Source: Ophioderma brevispina (taxonomy: Eukaryota; Echinodermata; Ophiuroidea; Amphilepidida; Ophiodermatidae). From it: a stretch of DNA of 64,000 nt. Position numbers and translations under genes: made by a program. Numbering within the stretch: the stretch's first letter is position 1; every line of letters starts with the position of its first letter. The stretch spans positions 17,783-81,782 of the forward strand of contig JAMKCH010044044.1 of assembly GCA_023653785.1 (NCBI GenBank). The letters are read 5' to 3'. The notes beneath the pieces were generated by a model that did no database searches, was not told the origin of the DNA, and worked only from the letters and a program-made list of their open reading frames with translations. This document shows, piece by piece, positions 12,792 to 24,139 of the stretch.

Positions 12792-13845
12792 AAAAAAAAA
12801 TAATAGTTATTTTTTGGGTGCGAAATAAATCAAGGATTGTCATGTTTTTTTTCAAAACTGGGGTGTTAATATTCCTATATCAAATGAAGTTGAAAATCCT
12901 TTTCATCCTCAAAACAGCATTCATTAGCTTTTCTCGATATAATAGCATTTGGGGGGTTTAAACAATTGCGAAAAAATACTCATACTCATACTGTACTAAC
13001 TTGTATGACGTCATGAGCTCCCCGACAAGCACTTTGATTCATCGTAATGTCCAATATTAAATGTTGACGTCCAACTCGCCTAGTGTATACCTGAGCATTC
13101 CGATACACCTGGTTGATAGATCCCGTCGCCACAGTCAGCTGAATAGGTGATATCAAATCCGGCAGGGGCACCGTCTTCTATTTTCACCGCTGATGTGATA
13201 TTCTGCATAGGAAATATTGTTCAGATGCAATAATACCCTCCGCGCCTACTCTTTATCATGTGTGTTAATGGAAGGTGCGAAGGGTAAAATATAATTATGC
13301 ATTTCAAGATTTGCTTTTTTTAAATAGGAATGGAAACTTTTTGACGATAAAACCTAACACAGCCTAACTTAAAGACACTATCAGTCATTCACCAGAAAGA
13401 ACTCAAAATATTCAAAATTTGCAGGGGTAGCTTAAAACACAGGGTTCGGCCCTGATCATTTATTGCATATCCGCCATTTTAGGTTATGAAAATTATCTTT
13501 CATATAACACAAGTCAAATGCTTGTCTTCGGCTTAGTTATAATTTTTTAATAAATGATCGAGCTATGTAACACGAAACCCTGTTAAAAGTGAACGATACG
13601 TCTTTAGAATTCTTAAAAGGTATTTTTTACAACTGAAAACTTGGCAGAAACGTGAAAAAACGTGTTCAAAGATATGAATCTCCATTCAGTTACGTGCTGT
13701 AGTAAGTGTCCCTACGGACAGTAATGACTAAAACATCCGATTGTGTCCTTATTTGGATGCTTTTGATCTTATAACTTGGAGGGTATGTATGTTAGGATAC
13801 CCATACCTGTTACAGACATGCAAAAATCTGATTTTTGATGATTTG
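10360..13845. mobile_element. 3.5-kb structure with inverted arms
   Basis: The left arm (about 10370-10620) is matched in reverse by the right arm (about 13600-13840). Shared pieces are TGTTACAGACATGCAAAAAT followed by CTGATTTT, and AACTGGCAG-, TACGKAGTGTAGTA- and TAGGGTCC-like segments. A hairpin-like stretch at 13439-13585 (CAGGGTT to AACCCTG) adjoins the right arm. The interior contains short frames (10922-11191, 11844-12231, 12433-12690), none recognisable, and a long poly-A tract. It is probably a decayed DNA element. The arms are diverged and the ends are approximate. Confidence 0.4.
12742..12790. repeat. Poly-A tract of 49 bases
   Basis: An uninterrupted A49 run is followed by C and A9. 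No retrotransposon body was recognised upstream, so I do not call it a retroposon tail. A run this long is also prone to length errors. Confidence 0.9.
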
Positions 13846-14039
13846 TTTGAATTTCTGATTTTTCAAATCACTGATAGTGCCTGAGTTTATTAATATTAAA
13901 CACTTTAGGCCTTATATATTGTATATGTAAGTAATTACATGGAAACACCAGTCAGTGACCAGTGCTAGCCACTCCAGGCAGAGCACATGTAATGGGGTGT
14001 GCTAATTAGGCCACACCCACTGTTGTGTAATTAGGCATC

Positions 14040-14047
14040 TATATAAG
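14040..14047 (+). promoter_or_regulatory. TATA-like sequence in a possible solo LTR
   Basis: TATATAAG lies downstream of a CCACACCC box (about 14010) and upstream of AATAATAAACC (about 14094). This spacing is reminiscent of a retroelement LTR promoter with a polyadenylation signal. I could not find matching target duplications or a second LTR. The 84-codon frame starting at 14065 has a hydrophobic middle (about residues 42-62) but nothing identifies it. Confidence 0.2.
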
Positions 14048-14319
14048 ATGAGGCAAATGTTAAATTGCAGGAGTCTACTACACGGAACTATGGAATAATA
14101 AACCAGCATAGACCAAATACACATCTCCGGCTCAATCTGTACCTCAACCACTTTGAGAACCTAAACTCCTTCGTAGAACTTAACATTATTTTGGCGTCAA
14201 TAATTTTATCATTATCACTAGTATTGATTCTATTATTATTCTTTGCTATAACATGTAGTGGTTGTATAGTAGAAATAACGGTCACGATAACAGCAGAGCA
14301 AATTGCATTTGTCAGATAA

Positions 14320-15195
14320 AAATGTTAAAGAAAACACCCCCAAACTTACTTTGTATATTTCTTGAACTAAATCCACAATATTCGAGGAATCGTCTGTTAG
14401 CCTGGCCACTAATGCTTCATGAAAGAATTTGGGTAGATCCTGGTGGGAAAAAAGTGGAAGTTATTGATTTATGTTATTACGGGATACTTCTAAATGTTAT
14501 ACTTTCGTCGTTTGATGTGGTTAATTTTCTTTCCTAAGCTCGTTAATTGGAAATTAAAATTACATTTTTTTAAATGTGCCCAAACTTAAGGTTTACAATT
14601 ATTGTGTTATTCATGAACAAGAAGTTGTTAAATGGACAATCAGCGATAAGGTGTTGTTCATAACCCCTGTTTTACCCCTAGTTCTTCAGCGAACCTACAA
14701 AATAACATGCTGAAAATTCCAATTCATTCTAACTATCTGTTGTAATTTACGAGTGGTGTTTGTATAAAGTGAAGTTGCCCATAGGCCACTGTGTTAATCC
14801 GGATTGGGACATTTAAAACAAAAATCGCTCTAGTATCTGAACGAAAGGATCATTGCCTTATTAATTTGGGATATTTGTAAGTTGGAGATACGCCATGGGT
14901 ACATGTAACTAATGTGGATTTTAAAAAAAATTGAGGGCGCTTTTCCCTCAAAATCTTTGAATGTCCGTTAAAGTAGAATCGCAGGTTATGATTTAATACA
15001 TGATAATTAAGATTTTATGGACATTTTCGTAAAATCGTCGCAATTTACAAATATTAATAATGAACCCTTTTCACACCAAGCAATAAATTACCAGGATAAT
15101 CATATTCCCATTTCTGGTGGTAGAAACAGCGTTTGATTTTGAATATTTATTAATCTTTCCCTGGAGATGGCCAGCGCACATGAGTGTTTAAAAAA
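14320..15195. other. Unassigned non-coding DNA
   Basis: AT-rich. The 91-codon frame at 14262-14537 is not recognisable. No repeat copy was noticed elsewhere in the window. Confidence 0.4.
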
Positions 15196-15198
15196 TAT

Positions 15199-15275
15199 GT
15201 GCGCTTGGGCATACTCGAACCGGGGACATCCGTATTACTAGCACGGCGCTCTTGCCAAATGAGCTATCAAGGCAC
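15199..15275 (-). tRNA. Degenerate tRNA-Thr(AGT)-like sequence
   Basis: On the minus strand there is an acceptor-like GTGCCTT, the A box TAGCTCATTTGG (15255-15266), a D arm closing with AAGAGC, and an anticodon stem CCGTG/TACGG around loop CTAGTAA. That gives anticodon AGT at 15237-15239. The B box GGTTCGAGTAT is at 15211-15221 and a pairing 3' end, AAGCGCAC, follows. The 3' side of the T stem does not pair, so this is more likely a tRNA pseudogene or SINE head than a working tRNA. Confidence 0.5.
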
Positions 15276-15414
15276 GGTTTTTAGAGGAGCAATAAATATT
15301 TCCTATAGGTGTTAGGTCCGAAAAGTAACGAAGTAGGTAAAGATTTCAAAAAAGTGTTTGATTTTGTTCATATTTTCAGTGTTCCAGATGAAGTAATTTT
15401 GAGAAAGTGACTCA

Positions 15415-15470
15415 TGAGAGAGAGAGAGAGAAAAAATAAACACAGAGAGTGCATTTAAAGAGCAAAGCGA
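15415..15470. repeat. GA-rich simple repeat
   Basis: A short (GA)n run followed by a purine-rich stretch with GAGAG motifs. Confidence 0.6.
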
Positions 15471-15709
15471 AGCACGTACTTTCTTATAAGATTACACCGT
15501 TTCTTATCATAAAACGAAAATATGAAATTCGGCGGTAATGGCACATAAATATAAGTTCATTTGAGGTTGACATCAAATGTAACATCAAAATGCTATACAT
15601 ATTCATAAAATCTGTTCTGAAGGTTTTACGGCATAATTGTCACCAATTTGTTCACCCAAAAACATGCAACTTTGTGAGTTTGGATGTTTTGAAAAAATTT
15701 TTTTTTGAA

Positions 15710-16280
15710 TTAAAGGGATTAGCAAGCGATAATGCGAGAGAATAAAAAAAAAAAGTGTGTGAAATAGATGGTTTTAACTTATAAACAGCGCGATAAGTGT
15801 GATGAACAAGTCCATATAACTGCTTTAATATAGAAAAAACACCAAATAGCGAAAAAATTACAAATTTGAGGAAATGTTGTCATACCATCTCCCAAATAGA
15901 CATACAGCTACGATGTCTCAAAACGCTTGCACTAAAAAGCTGATGGTGGTGATTTACACTCCAGTTACAGAATAAACAAAGAATATAATGTTTGTGTTTC
16001 AGGTAAAACTGTTTTGATTTGGTGCACAATTCACGCTGAAAATCTGTGATATTCACCGGGAAAGGCTTTTTTTATCTCAAGTCGGAATTTTTGATATGCA
16101 CGTATAGAAAATTACAGAAATCGGATTTAAAACGTTACTGCCTTGTCTTTAATACGCGGATTTCAAGCAAAACACGGGTAGGTTGATGTTCACAGTATCC
16201 ATCCCAGTAACAAAATATAAACGATGAATTTTTATGATTTTTTCTTTGTTTGGATTAGCAAATGATTGTAATCCCTTTAA
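15710..16280. mobile_element. TTAA-flanked miniature element, family C
   Basis: The 571-bp element has terminal inverted repeats TTAAAGGGATTA and TAATCCCTTTAA. The outer TTAA tetranucleotides (15710-15713 and 16277-16280) would be the target duplication typical of piggyBac-type transposition. Subterminal GATTAGCAA occurs in both arms in opposite orientation. There is no coding capacity. Confidence 0.6.
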
Positions 16281-16564
16281 GTAAAAGGTGGTATTTTATG
16301 CTAATATAGTATCGTCGTCTATGTAGAAATAAGAGGATTCCAATTGGCCTTCGGACGGGCTACTCGCAAGACCGAATAAGTGTGTTTGTTTCTTTGTTTG
16401 TTTTGATCCTTACTTTGTCTTTTTTAATCAAATTATTTCCCAGACACCCTACACAGATGTCTATGAAATCAAGTAAACTACAAACAGAGTGCAAAAAAAT
16501 TAGTATCGCTTTAAATCAATAATCATCGATTTATTTGTACCAACGAGCGCCTGTTTTTGTCTTA

Positions 16565-16924
16565 TATTTACGGGTGTCTTCAGCTATGCACAATTCTAAT
16601 ATTCTATTTCAATCAAAATTTAGAATAGTGTGTATAAAGCTAAATTCGTATTATGTAGTGCGCCATAGACCAACGTGGTATAGGGTTGGTGTCCTATAAC
16701 AGATCTACAGCTGTGATATTTTCACCGGTTCAGATAGTTTTACGGAATAAAGCTCACGCAGTGTGCATGAGCTTTATTCCGTAAGACTACGTGAGGAGGT
16801 AAAAATATCACGCCGGTAAATCTTTTATAAAAACAGCTTCAAAACTTAACCGCTGATTAAACCGTGCTTCATTGTTTTGAACAAGAAGAGGTATAGTGTT
16901 CTTCACACAATGCAACTCTTCCAA
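16565..16924. repeat. 360-bp direct duplication, copy 1
   Basis: Nearly identical to 17128-17482 over its full length. Inside is a strong hairpin, TTACGGAATAAAGCTCA opposed by TGAGCTTTATTCCGTAA, with a 13-14 base loop. A long T run follows at once (16925-16945). Differences from copy 2 are mostly one-base gains or losses in short homopolymers. Confidence 0.85.
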
Positions 16925-17127
16925 TTTTTTTTTTTTTTTTTTTTCTGCAGGTTACTTGTTTTCTGGGGTCATATCTTTAAAAATATTAACTCTACCTTTA
17001 TGAACTTTTCAGGGATATTAGTTAACAGTACCTTCTTATCTTACAACAAAGGATAAGTAGTCACATGCTTTTGTTCAAAACTTATGGCGCCTGCCACCAA
17101 GTGTTGCATTTTTTTTGGGACACACGG

Positions 17128-17482
17128 TATTTACGGGTGTCTTCAGCTATGCACAATTCTAATATTCTATTTCAATCAAAATTTAGAATAGTGTGTATAA
17201 AGCTAAATTCGTATTATGTAGTGCGCCATAGACCAACGTGGTATAGGGGTGGTGTCCTATAACAGATCTACAGCTGTGATATTTTCACCGGTTCAGATAG
17301 TTTACGGATAAGCTCACGCATGGTGCATGAGCTTTATTCCGTAAGACTACGTGAGGAGGTAAAATATCACGCCGGTAAATAATCTTTTTAAAACACTTCA
17401 CACTTAACCGCTGATTAAACCGTGCTTCATTGTGTTTGACAAGAAGAGGTATAGTTGGTCTTCCACAATGCAACTCTTCCAA
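17128..17482. repeat. 360-bp direct duplication, copy 2
   Basis: Second copy of 16565-16924, about 200 bp further on in the same orientation. Its hairpin arm is damaged: TTACGGATAAGCTCA instead of TTACGGAATAAAGCTCA. The 65-codon frames over it are not coding. Confidence 0.85.
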
Positions 17483-17776
17483 TACAATTTTTGCATGGGT
17501 TTCACATGAGTTTGTAGTGACAAAAGTAGCTAATTAACAGAACTCATCCCAATCTTTCAATTTAAGTACTTTTTGTCCCTATAAACTCATGTGCCAACCC
17601 CGGTGCAAAAAATTGTATTTGAAGAAATGCATTGTCGGCGAACCTTAGTCCCGCCTCTTGTTTTGAAGATAGAATCGACCCCCCCAGTTAAAGAACCAGG
17701 TGAACGGTGAGCGCCGGAAGTTTGGGGTATCGAGTCCCCCCCCACCCTGAGAAGACTGTCGAAGTACGATGTTTGG

Positions 17777-19265
17777 TTAAGCAATTTAGCACATGGTTGA
17801 AGAGCGCCCCCAATTTTTCAAAAAAATTTGAGATTTTTTACACGGTTGCATTTTGGTAACTGGCTTGTAAACTATACCTGTGAAGGGGTAAATGGTGCAA
17901 CAAGAGAATTTTGAGACACCCAAATGTGTGTCAGAATAGTAATTTCATATAGAAGAGACACTCAAATTAGATTTCTTACCTTGTATTTTGCTACAGAAAT
18001 GTCTTAAAAGAGAGAAAAAAAGGTGCATTGTAGATTTTCTCTATTTCAATATAAAAACTAGGCTGATTTTTGTATGTGCTCCTCTACGAAATTAGAAATT
18101 CAAATATTTGTACCAAAGAAACGTTTCTCGGCTTAATCCTTACCGAATGGGATATTTTTGGTATAAAGCGTTTAACAACCAGGGCCAAAATCAGAATTGT
18201 CACATTTTTTTGTTCGGGACACCTGGTATTTGAAATCTCTCGTTGCCACCTTTAAAGCGACATACTGTATAAAAACTATTCAGACATAATGAAAAGGGCC
18301 TTACTGAAATCACTTCCAACAGTTTGAAAACAATTTGGGATGTTTACATTCGGTAAAAGAGTAAAACAGGAAGATTTCCAGAGGGGAAGGTGGCAATTCC
18401 GGTGGCAATTTCCCCTTCTGAACAGAAAAACCAAGGGTTTGACATCCCTGACCAGAATTTTACAGTGTATCTACAATTTTTTGTGACAATTCAAAGCATT
18501 CAGACCAGATTCAGGCAGGGTACTTAGCTTGTAGTAAGATTGATCTGGCAAGTTGAAAGAGGATGAGCCGGGATTACACATATACAATAGCACTGGTCTG
18601 TGAGCTGCTGACAGCTGTTTTCAAGTTTTAGTATATTGCCTGGCAGTAATGTGTTAGCACCTTTGTCCGAAATGCCACGAACTGCCGCCTCCCCCTCTGG
18701 AACTTTTCCTGTTTGTTTCGGTTTTTACAGAATGTAAACATCCAAAGGGTTTTCAAACTTGGGGAGTGATTTCAGCAAGTGTCCTTTTCATTATGTCTGA
18801 CTATTTTTTTTATACCATTAAGTCGCTTAAGCTCGAAAATGTCTTGTGTGTCACAACGCGAGGAATTTTGTAATTAGAATAATCATATCGGGTATCCGAT
18901 AATAATTCAACGGCCTTGCCGAAACGGCCTTCCAATGGAAATAGCCGGGAATAGCGCCATGTACGTGTCTCCTTTCCCATCCATTAGTTGTTTTTTTGGC
19001 TCAGGGCAAGTCAGTTAGAGGTTATCTTCTTCGGGTGGCACTATTCACATGGACGGACATAAACTATCCATTGCCAGCTCTGCCGTGAACATGGTTAAGT
19101 ACAATCTGGATCCCAATTCTAATTACAAATCGCTTATTTTATGAATAAATACGCATTCCGAGCTCTCGGTCGCAGGTTATAGTTTCCTAGACATTACCAA
19201 CGAACTGGGCAAAATATCAACGTTTTAAAATTGGGGCGCCGCCTCTTCAAAAATGTCCATGAATA
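17777..19265. mobile_element. TTAA-flanked foldback family B, interrupted copy
   Basis: The left end TTAAGCAATTTAGCACATGG followed by GAAGAGCGCCCCCAATTT and the right part of the element (18831-19250) align in reverse complement with the uninterrupted copy at 38887-39425. In that copy AACCATACCTGTTAATGG joins TTAAGCTCGAAAATG directly. Here the two halves are separated by 17893-18830, which contains a family A element plus about 360 bp of other sequence. The right end is worn. Confidence 0.65.
18252..18830. mobile_element. TTAA-flanked foldback family A, copy 1
   Basis: The 579-bp element begins TTAAAGCGACATACTG and ends with TTAAGTCGCTTAA. Its subterminal arms, TCAGACATAATGAAAAGG and CCTTTTCATTATGTCTGA, are exact inverses. 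Matching copies lie at 43677-44198 and 60880-61413. The right TTAA (18827-18830) coincides with the TTAA present at the equivalent unfilled site of the family B copy at 39316-39319. There is no transposase. Confidence 0.7.
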
Positions 19266-19269
19266 AGGA

Positions 19270-19710
19270 ATCTATCAACCCTTATTCATTTGCGGGGTTT
19301 ATAGGACATGTGCTTGCCCTTCCAAACAAACAAAATATCTTTCCGTGGTGAAGGTGGCATTCACAAGCCGTAAACTTGGACGAGCCATGAAACATTTTCT
19401 GCTGCTCTGTTTGGAAGCGACAAAGAAGCATTCCCCCAATAGAGCGGGTGAATTATAAGCTGTGAACAGTTTAATCATCCCCATCATTCATATGAAGTTG
19501 AGTAATACCAACAGTTAAAATGTCAAATTGTAGACATATGGAACGCTTTCTTTCTCACTTGCCTCTAAAGCTCTAACGACAAGGATTCAAACACGGATTC
19601 ACTGATCTCCACTTCGTCTCGCATTGCAAGCTTCTCTGACTTAGTGGAAGGTAACGGGGTTTATTAGGCCATGGTACATGCTAACCCCTTTTGGCCTTTT
19701 ATTTAAAGTT
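19270..19710. other. Unassigned non-coding DNA
   Basis: No gene or repeat partner recognised. The 62-codon minus frame at 19299-19487 shows no motif. Confidence 0.4.
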
Positions 19711-19714
19711 TTGT

Positions 19715-20645
19715 GCTCCCAGCGCTGGGGATTACTTATTTCATTCACTCAAATAAAAAAACATCTTATTCCAACCACGAAAAGCTGTGTCCCCACATGA
19801 AAAGAGTGCACATTATTTAGAAAAATGAAAAATGTTCAACTCAATTATTTCCCGGAATATCAGTGACACTGGATATACCACATAACCTCAACCTGCTCAA
19901 GCGAACACTGGGAGCTAATGATATCACTAATCGGCCCGGGACACACTTCACATTCTTTACATCTGGTATATTGTTTGTGTACGCAGTGAATGACTTAGAA
20001 TGTTAGTCCTTGCGCATTGGCCACGTTCTTCTCGTTCGCGATAAAAAAAATCTTGAGATTCTTACTGTGTGTTCACTTAACTTGAACCCTTATGATTAAT
20101 TTTTTCGAAAAGAACATGTACAGGGACAAATTCATGAAAAAAAGCCCATGGCCAAGGACTGGCCTAATTTGTGCATAACCTAGATCGGCAAGTTATTGTC
20201 TTTAAAACCCTATTCTATTCAATTTACCAAGAGAGGCAATGCTATTCAGCGACCTACATTTTTAAAATCATTGAGCGGAGGTGGGCTGTTGCCCTTTAAG
20301 TTCTGAACAGATACTAGAGCTCACTACTGCGGTCATAAACACCTGATAATAGCTTAAAATCTTTTCAACAGTGTAGGCAGTAACAAGGGACCTGCAACCC
20401 TGTTGCTAAGAGATCTGAAGTATTTTTCGGTTGATTGTTGAATATCATAATAGCTCTATGTGGCTTGCGTTTTACGTGTACATATTGGTCACTGACCCCT
20501 TCGGGGAAGGTAAATTTCGTTGACATTTTATTCTTTTTCTCAATAAGGTCATTCTTCATTTGGGGATACAGGCTTTTCCTGGTTTACATCTATTTTAAAT
20601 TCTTTAGGTGAAGGAACAGTAAGTGATCCCCAGCGCTGCAGCACG
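19715..20645. mobile_element. Foldback element with AGCGCTGGGGAT arms
   Basis: The left arm contains CAGCGCTGGGGATTACTTA and the right arm (near 20615-20640) TAAGTGATCCCCAGCGCTG. Similarity continues inward for about 150 bp on each side (ACGAAAAGC, GTGTCCCCACATGAA and their inverse counterparts). The middle is unique in the window. It reads as a 0.93-kb non-autonomous foldback; target duplications were not resolved. Confidence 0.5.
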
Positions 20646-20659
20646 AAAAGATCGTTAAA

Positions 20660-21215
20660 TCACGTACGTATCATGGCCTATCTGTCCATGGCATGTCAAG
20701 ATGACATTAGTATTGATCTCCGGTACAATTCATTATGACCCAGATAATTTAGACTGTTCCATGTTATTTTTTCTTGGCTTACTTGATTAATAAATAACTG
20801 GATCTGGTTTCTTACTATTCCGTTTGATATCTCTTCTCGGACTGGGCCCAATTGCAATATGGCAGTACCACTTATGGTCTTTTCATCGCTGAATTAGTTG
20901 ACTAATGGAAGGGTAGTCCTGGTAAAGAAAGAAAGAAAATTGGTATGTATCATAAAACTTTTAACATGTTACAGTGGGACCAGGCTTTGAATGCTCATCT
21001 ACAGTGCAGGTGTTAAAAAACTAGTTTAGGGGATTCACATTTGTTAAATACATCCTGTCATCATTTTGAAAAATGGTTCAACTTCCTAGACGTATTGAGG
21101 TGTGAGGAAGTCTTATAACAAATTTTAATCATCGATGCTTTGAAATTTATTGTGTTTAGCTGCAGACATGTTTACACATGGCAACTGTTGTCCAGGGATA
21201 AAACACCCTAACCGC
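20660..21215. other. Unassigned non-coding DNA
   Basis: No supportable feature apart from a short GAAA repeat near 20930. Confidence 0.4.
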
Positions 21216-21221
21216 ACGGCG

Positions 21222-21425
21222 GCCCGTGGCGTACCAGACCTTTGCAAAATTGGGGGGGGGGCTGACTGGACGGGGTGCCAAGGCTTTTTTTGAGGGGCAA
21301 ATTTGGGTCCGTCTCCATAGACCAACTGTACAGGGGGCTGAAGGGGGGGGGGGGCACGGGTTCTGTTTGGGGGGGACTTGCGCCCCCCTGCCCCCCCCCC
21401 CCGCTGTTACGCCACTGCCGCACGC
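21222..21425. mobile_element. G-run-rich miniature element, possibly hAT-type
   Basis: The ends read CCCGTGGCGTACCAG and CTGTTACGCCACTG, an imperfect inverted pair. The interior is built of long G and C runs (for example 21250-21260, 21343-21354, 21390-21402). CCGCACG occurs outside both ends (about 21211 and 21417) and may be a damaged 8-bp duplication. The style matches the hAT-type element at 5044-5317. Five overlapping open frames here come from the G runs. Confidence 0.4.
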
Positions 21426-21499
21426 CAAAGTGGGTTCGAGGCACACTGTGGCATAATGTGTTTCACCCCTTGAGTACGTTAATAAGGCGCTTCAATTGT

Positions 21500-21910
21500 G
21501 GTTACCGGGTTGTGTGAAAAGCAGATAGAGTCAGCCGGGAGCCACGTCCTTGGGAACAATGGGAACAATAGGGCAAAATCGATTCAGTTGACTCTTCGCG
21601 AAACATTAGTTTCACGCTTGATCTATTGTCGTCTATGTAGCCCTACGGAGCTCGATGGTACTATGAGTACGCCGGACCATAATTACTTCTACACCGGTGT
21701 TGGAGGAGATATAGTCCTCCAGAGTCACAGTCCGGGAAAAACAATGGTGAAAAATGGGGGGGGGCCAATCAGTCAGTTGACTCTTCGCGCAAACATTAGT
21801 TTCACACTTTATACCGTTATCGTCAATGGAGCTCGGACTATGATACCTGCCGGACTATATTACTTTCACAACGGCATTATTCAATGTGAAAAGGGAACAG
21901 ATTCCCTATA
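21500..21910. repeat. Family G repeats, two tandem units
   Basis: Two units (about 21560-21720 and 21740-21890) share GATTCAGTTGACTCTTCGCG, ACATTAGTTTCACRCTT and GGAGCTCG. Both match the G repeat at 2150-2320. A 137-codon plus-strand frame (21498-21911) spans both units but is made of repeat sequence and has no domain. Confidence 0.5.
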
Positions 21911-24135
21911 GAGGTGTAGTGACCCCCTACAGCAACACATATGGTGGAGGCTGGCCCAATCGCTGCGAAAGAGGAGAGGTGGGCACCCTTCTTGTACTCA
22001 TTTGTTTACAATTTTACAAAACCGGATGGTAAGAATCGAAGTGTTCAATCGTAACATTAGTCTGTATCAAAACAAAGACGTAAAAAGGGGCAACAAAAAA
22101 AAAACCCACTTGTTAGCATAAATTGCTCCTTTCCAAAAAACACCATTTTTTTCTCGGCAAATCTTATTCAGTTCTTGTGGACTATTAATTCTGATACTAA
22201 TATCATAAATATTACTTCAGAAACCAAACGAATCCTGGTTGCCGCAGAAGTAGACTCAAAATCGTAACACACCCCTCAAACGATTTCTGTCAGAGTTTTA
22301 GACTCTTGGAACTCAAGCAATAGACCAGGTACATCCTTAGTCACTTCTTTTGTTGACGTGCGAATCCAATTTCTGGAAAGTTTTATGGCCCATGTATGAA
22401 AACTCTAACAGATACAATTGCCCGTGTGTAACAGTCGGCCGACCTATTCAAGATACCAGGCCCTAACATGTTTACAAACATTGCTGTTAACTGGTCTATT
22501 AGAGGGGCGACCCATAGCTTTTTAGGGGGTTTATTGAATAATTCTTGAAGAAAAAGGCGCGGGAATATGACCATAACAATGGAGAATCCAACCATCTCAC
22601 TGTTAAAAAATGTGACTCTCTTGTGTGCCCAACTTATGGAGAAAGAAGAAAGAAAAAATGTCATTACAAGAGTGAAAACACAAAACAAAATTTAACTCCA
22701 TTACGAGTAACAAATTATCTATTATCAATTCCATCACCGTTTAGTCTTTTGGTGCAAGTGTCAAAGGTGTATAGTACCCTCAAATTTGATTAAAATATTT
22801 TCAATTTTATTTGGAGAAAAGATTTCTCACGGAAAAAAGTAATTGTTTATATAAAAGAGAGAAAGGGGCATTCCCTAGAGGTGTTTATGCAGGAGCACCT
22901 GTAGATAGATTGCACATAAGGGATAGTGGGGAATTCCCCAAGGATGCTAAACTTAGAAGCCTGTTTATGCTTTAAAAGATCAAGACATTGCAAGATCTGG
23001 GATTCCCCCACAAAGTATATAGATGATAGTGATGTATTTAGATTGTGAAATCTGAATTGATGGGCAAAAAAAAGGTATGTTTATGCATGATATTGTTGTA
23101 ATGGTAATGATTATGTTAGGAAAGGGGAAGGGAATCTAGCTGTGTGCAAGATAAATAGGGTTTGAACATGGAAAGATTCGTGAGCAGTTGTAATCAGCTA
23201 TACAGTATGGATTAGCTAGTATTATCTACAATAATGGTAAGATTTTATGTTCACACACCCCCCCCCCCCCCCCCCCAGTGCAGGATTTAGTATATGTTCA
23301 ATTCCATGGAGCAGAGGCTAAAGTATTCTTCGTCTTGAAGCCGAAAGTGCTGGGAAGGAATCAAAAATAGGGATTCCAAAAAGTGGACAGATAGAAATCG
23401 TGGTGATATCCTGGACTGATATACGGTGGATTATGTCGTCGAGGGACTTAATTAACCTTGTCGTCTTGAACTGTTGGACAAAAGTATCTTCAGACTGAGA
23501 AGATTCCCATGGAAATACTACCTGAAGCGTTAATAATATGTAAACTTTGCATACTGTCATTTTGGAAGTTCGTCGCTGTGAGGAATATCATCGGTGAACT
23601 CCAACGCCTTCAACATAGGATAATGGAACTTTTATAAGTATAATAAAATGTGTAATTATATGTATTTTGTTGTGGAAATACCAAATTCTGAAACCAAATC
23701 AAGTAAAGATCATTTAAAACTGTTTATTATAGATAATTTAGATCATTTGTGCACAAGGTCATGATTTGTTTTGGTTTGAAAGGTAGTTATGACTAGACGT
23801 CTACAAGAAAAAACCGTCATAACAAAGGTCAATGACTCGCCCTTATTTCGAATAGGTAACCCAGGATTAATTGATTTGTACCAATCTATATCAGAATGGC
23901 ATTGGGGCCTTTATTTAGTACTATGTTGCTCTTTCATAACTCACATAAAAATGGAGGTGATGGATATATCGGCACCGCAACTCACCTCAGCGCAGATGCG
24001 GGTAAGTATATAAACGGACCTTTAGCCTGAATGCAACTCATGTATCTGGAAGCTGCGGCGGATGATTGATTATCGGCAAGAGGTGCTTGCCGGTTGGCCA
24101 ACGGTTTATGGAAGCAACAGGTGTGTATCACTTTT
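21911..24135. other. Unassigned non-coding DNA
   Basis: A C19 run sits at 23258-23276. Frames at 22383-22688 (minus, hydrophobic start) and 23318-23560 (minus) are short and lack motifs. I see no repeat partner in the window. Confidence 0.35.
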
Positions 24136-24139
24136 CCCA

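Noticed and set aside
14065..14319. 84-codon frame with a hydrophobic segment downstream of a TATA-like box
   Set aside because: No homologue is recognised, AT-rich DNA easily gives hydrophobic frames, and the promoter reading is weak.
21208..21517. Several overlapping glycine- or proline-rich frames
   Set aside because: They are produced by long G and C runs on both strands of a miniature element.
21498..21911. 137-codon plus-strand frame
   Set aside because: It spans two tandem family G repeat units that are non-coding elsewhere.
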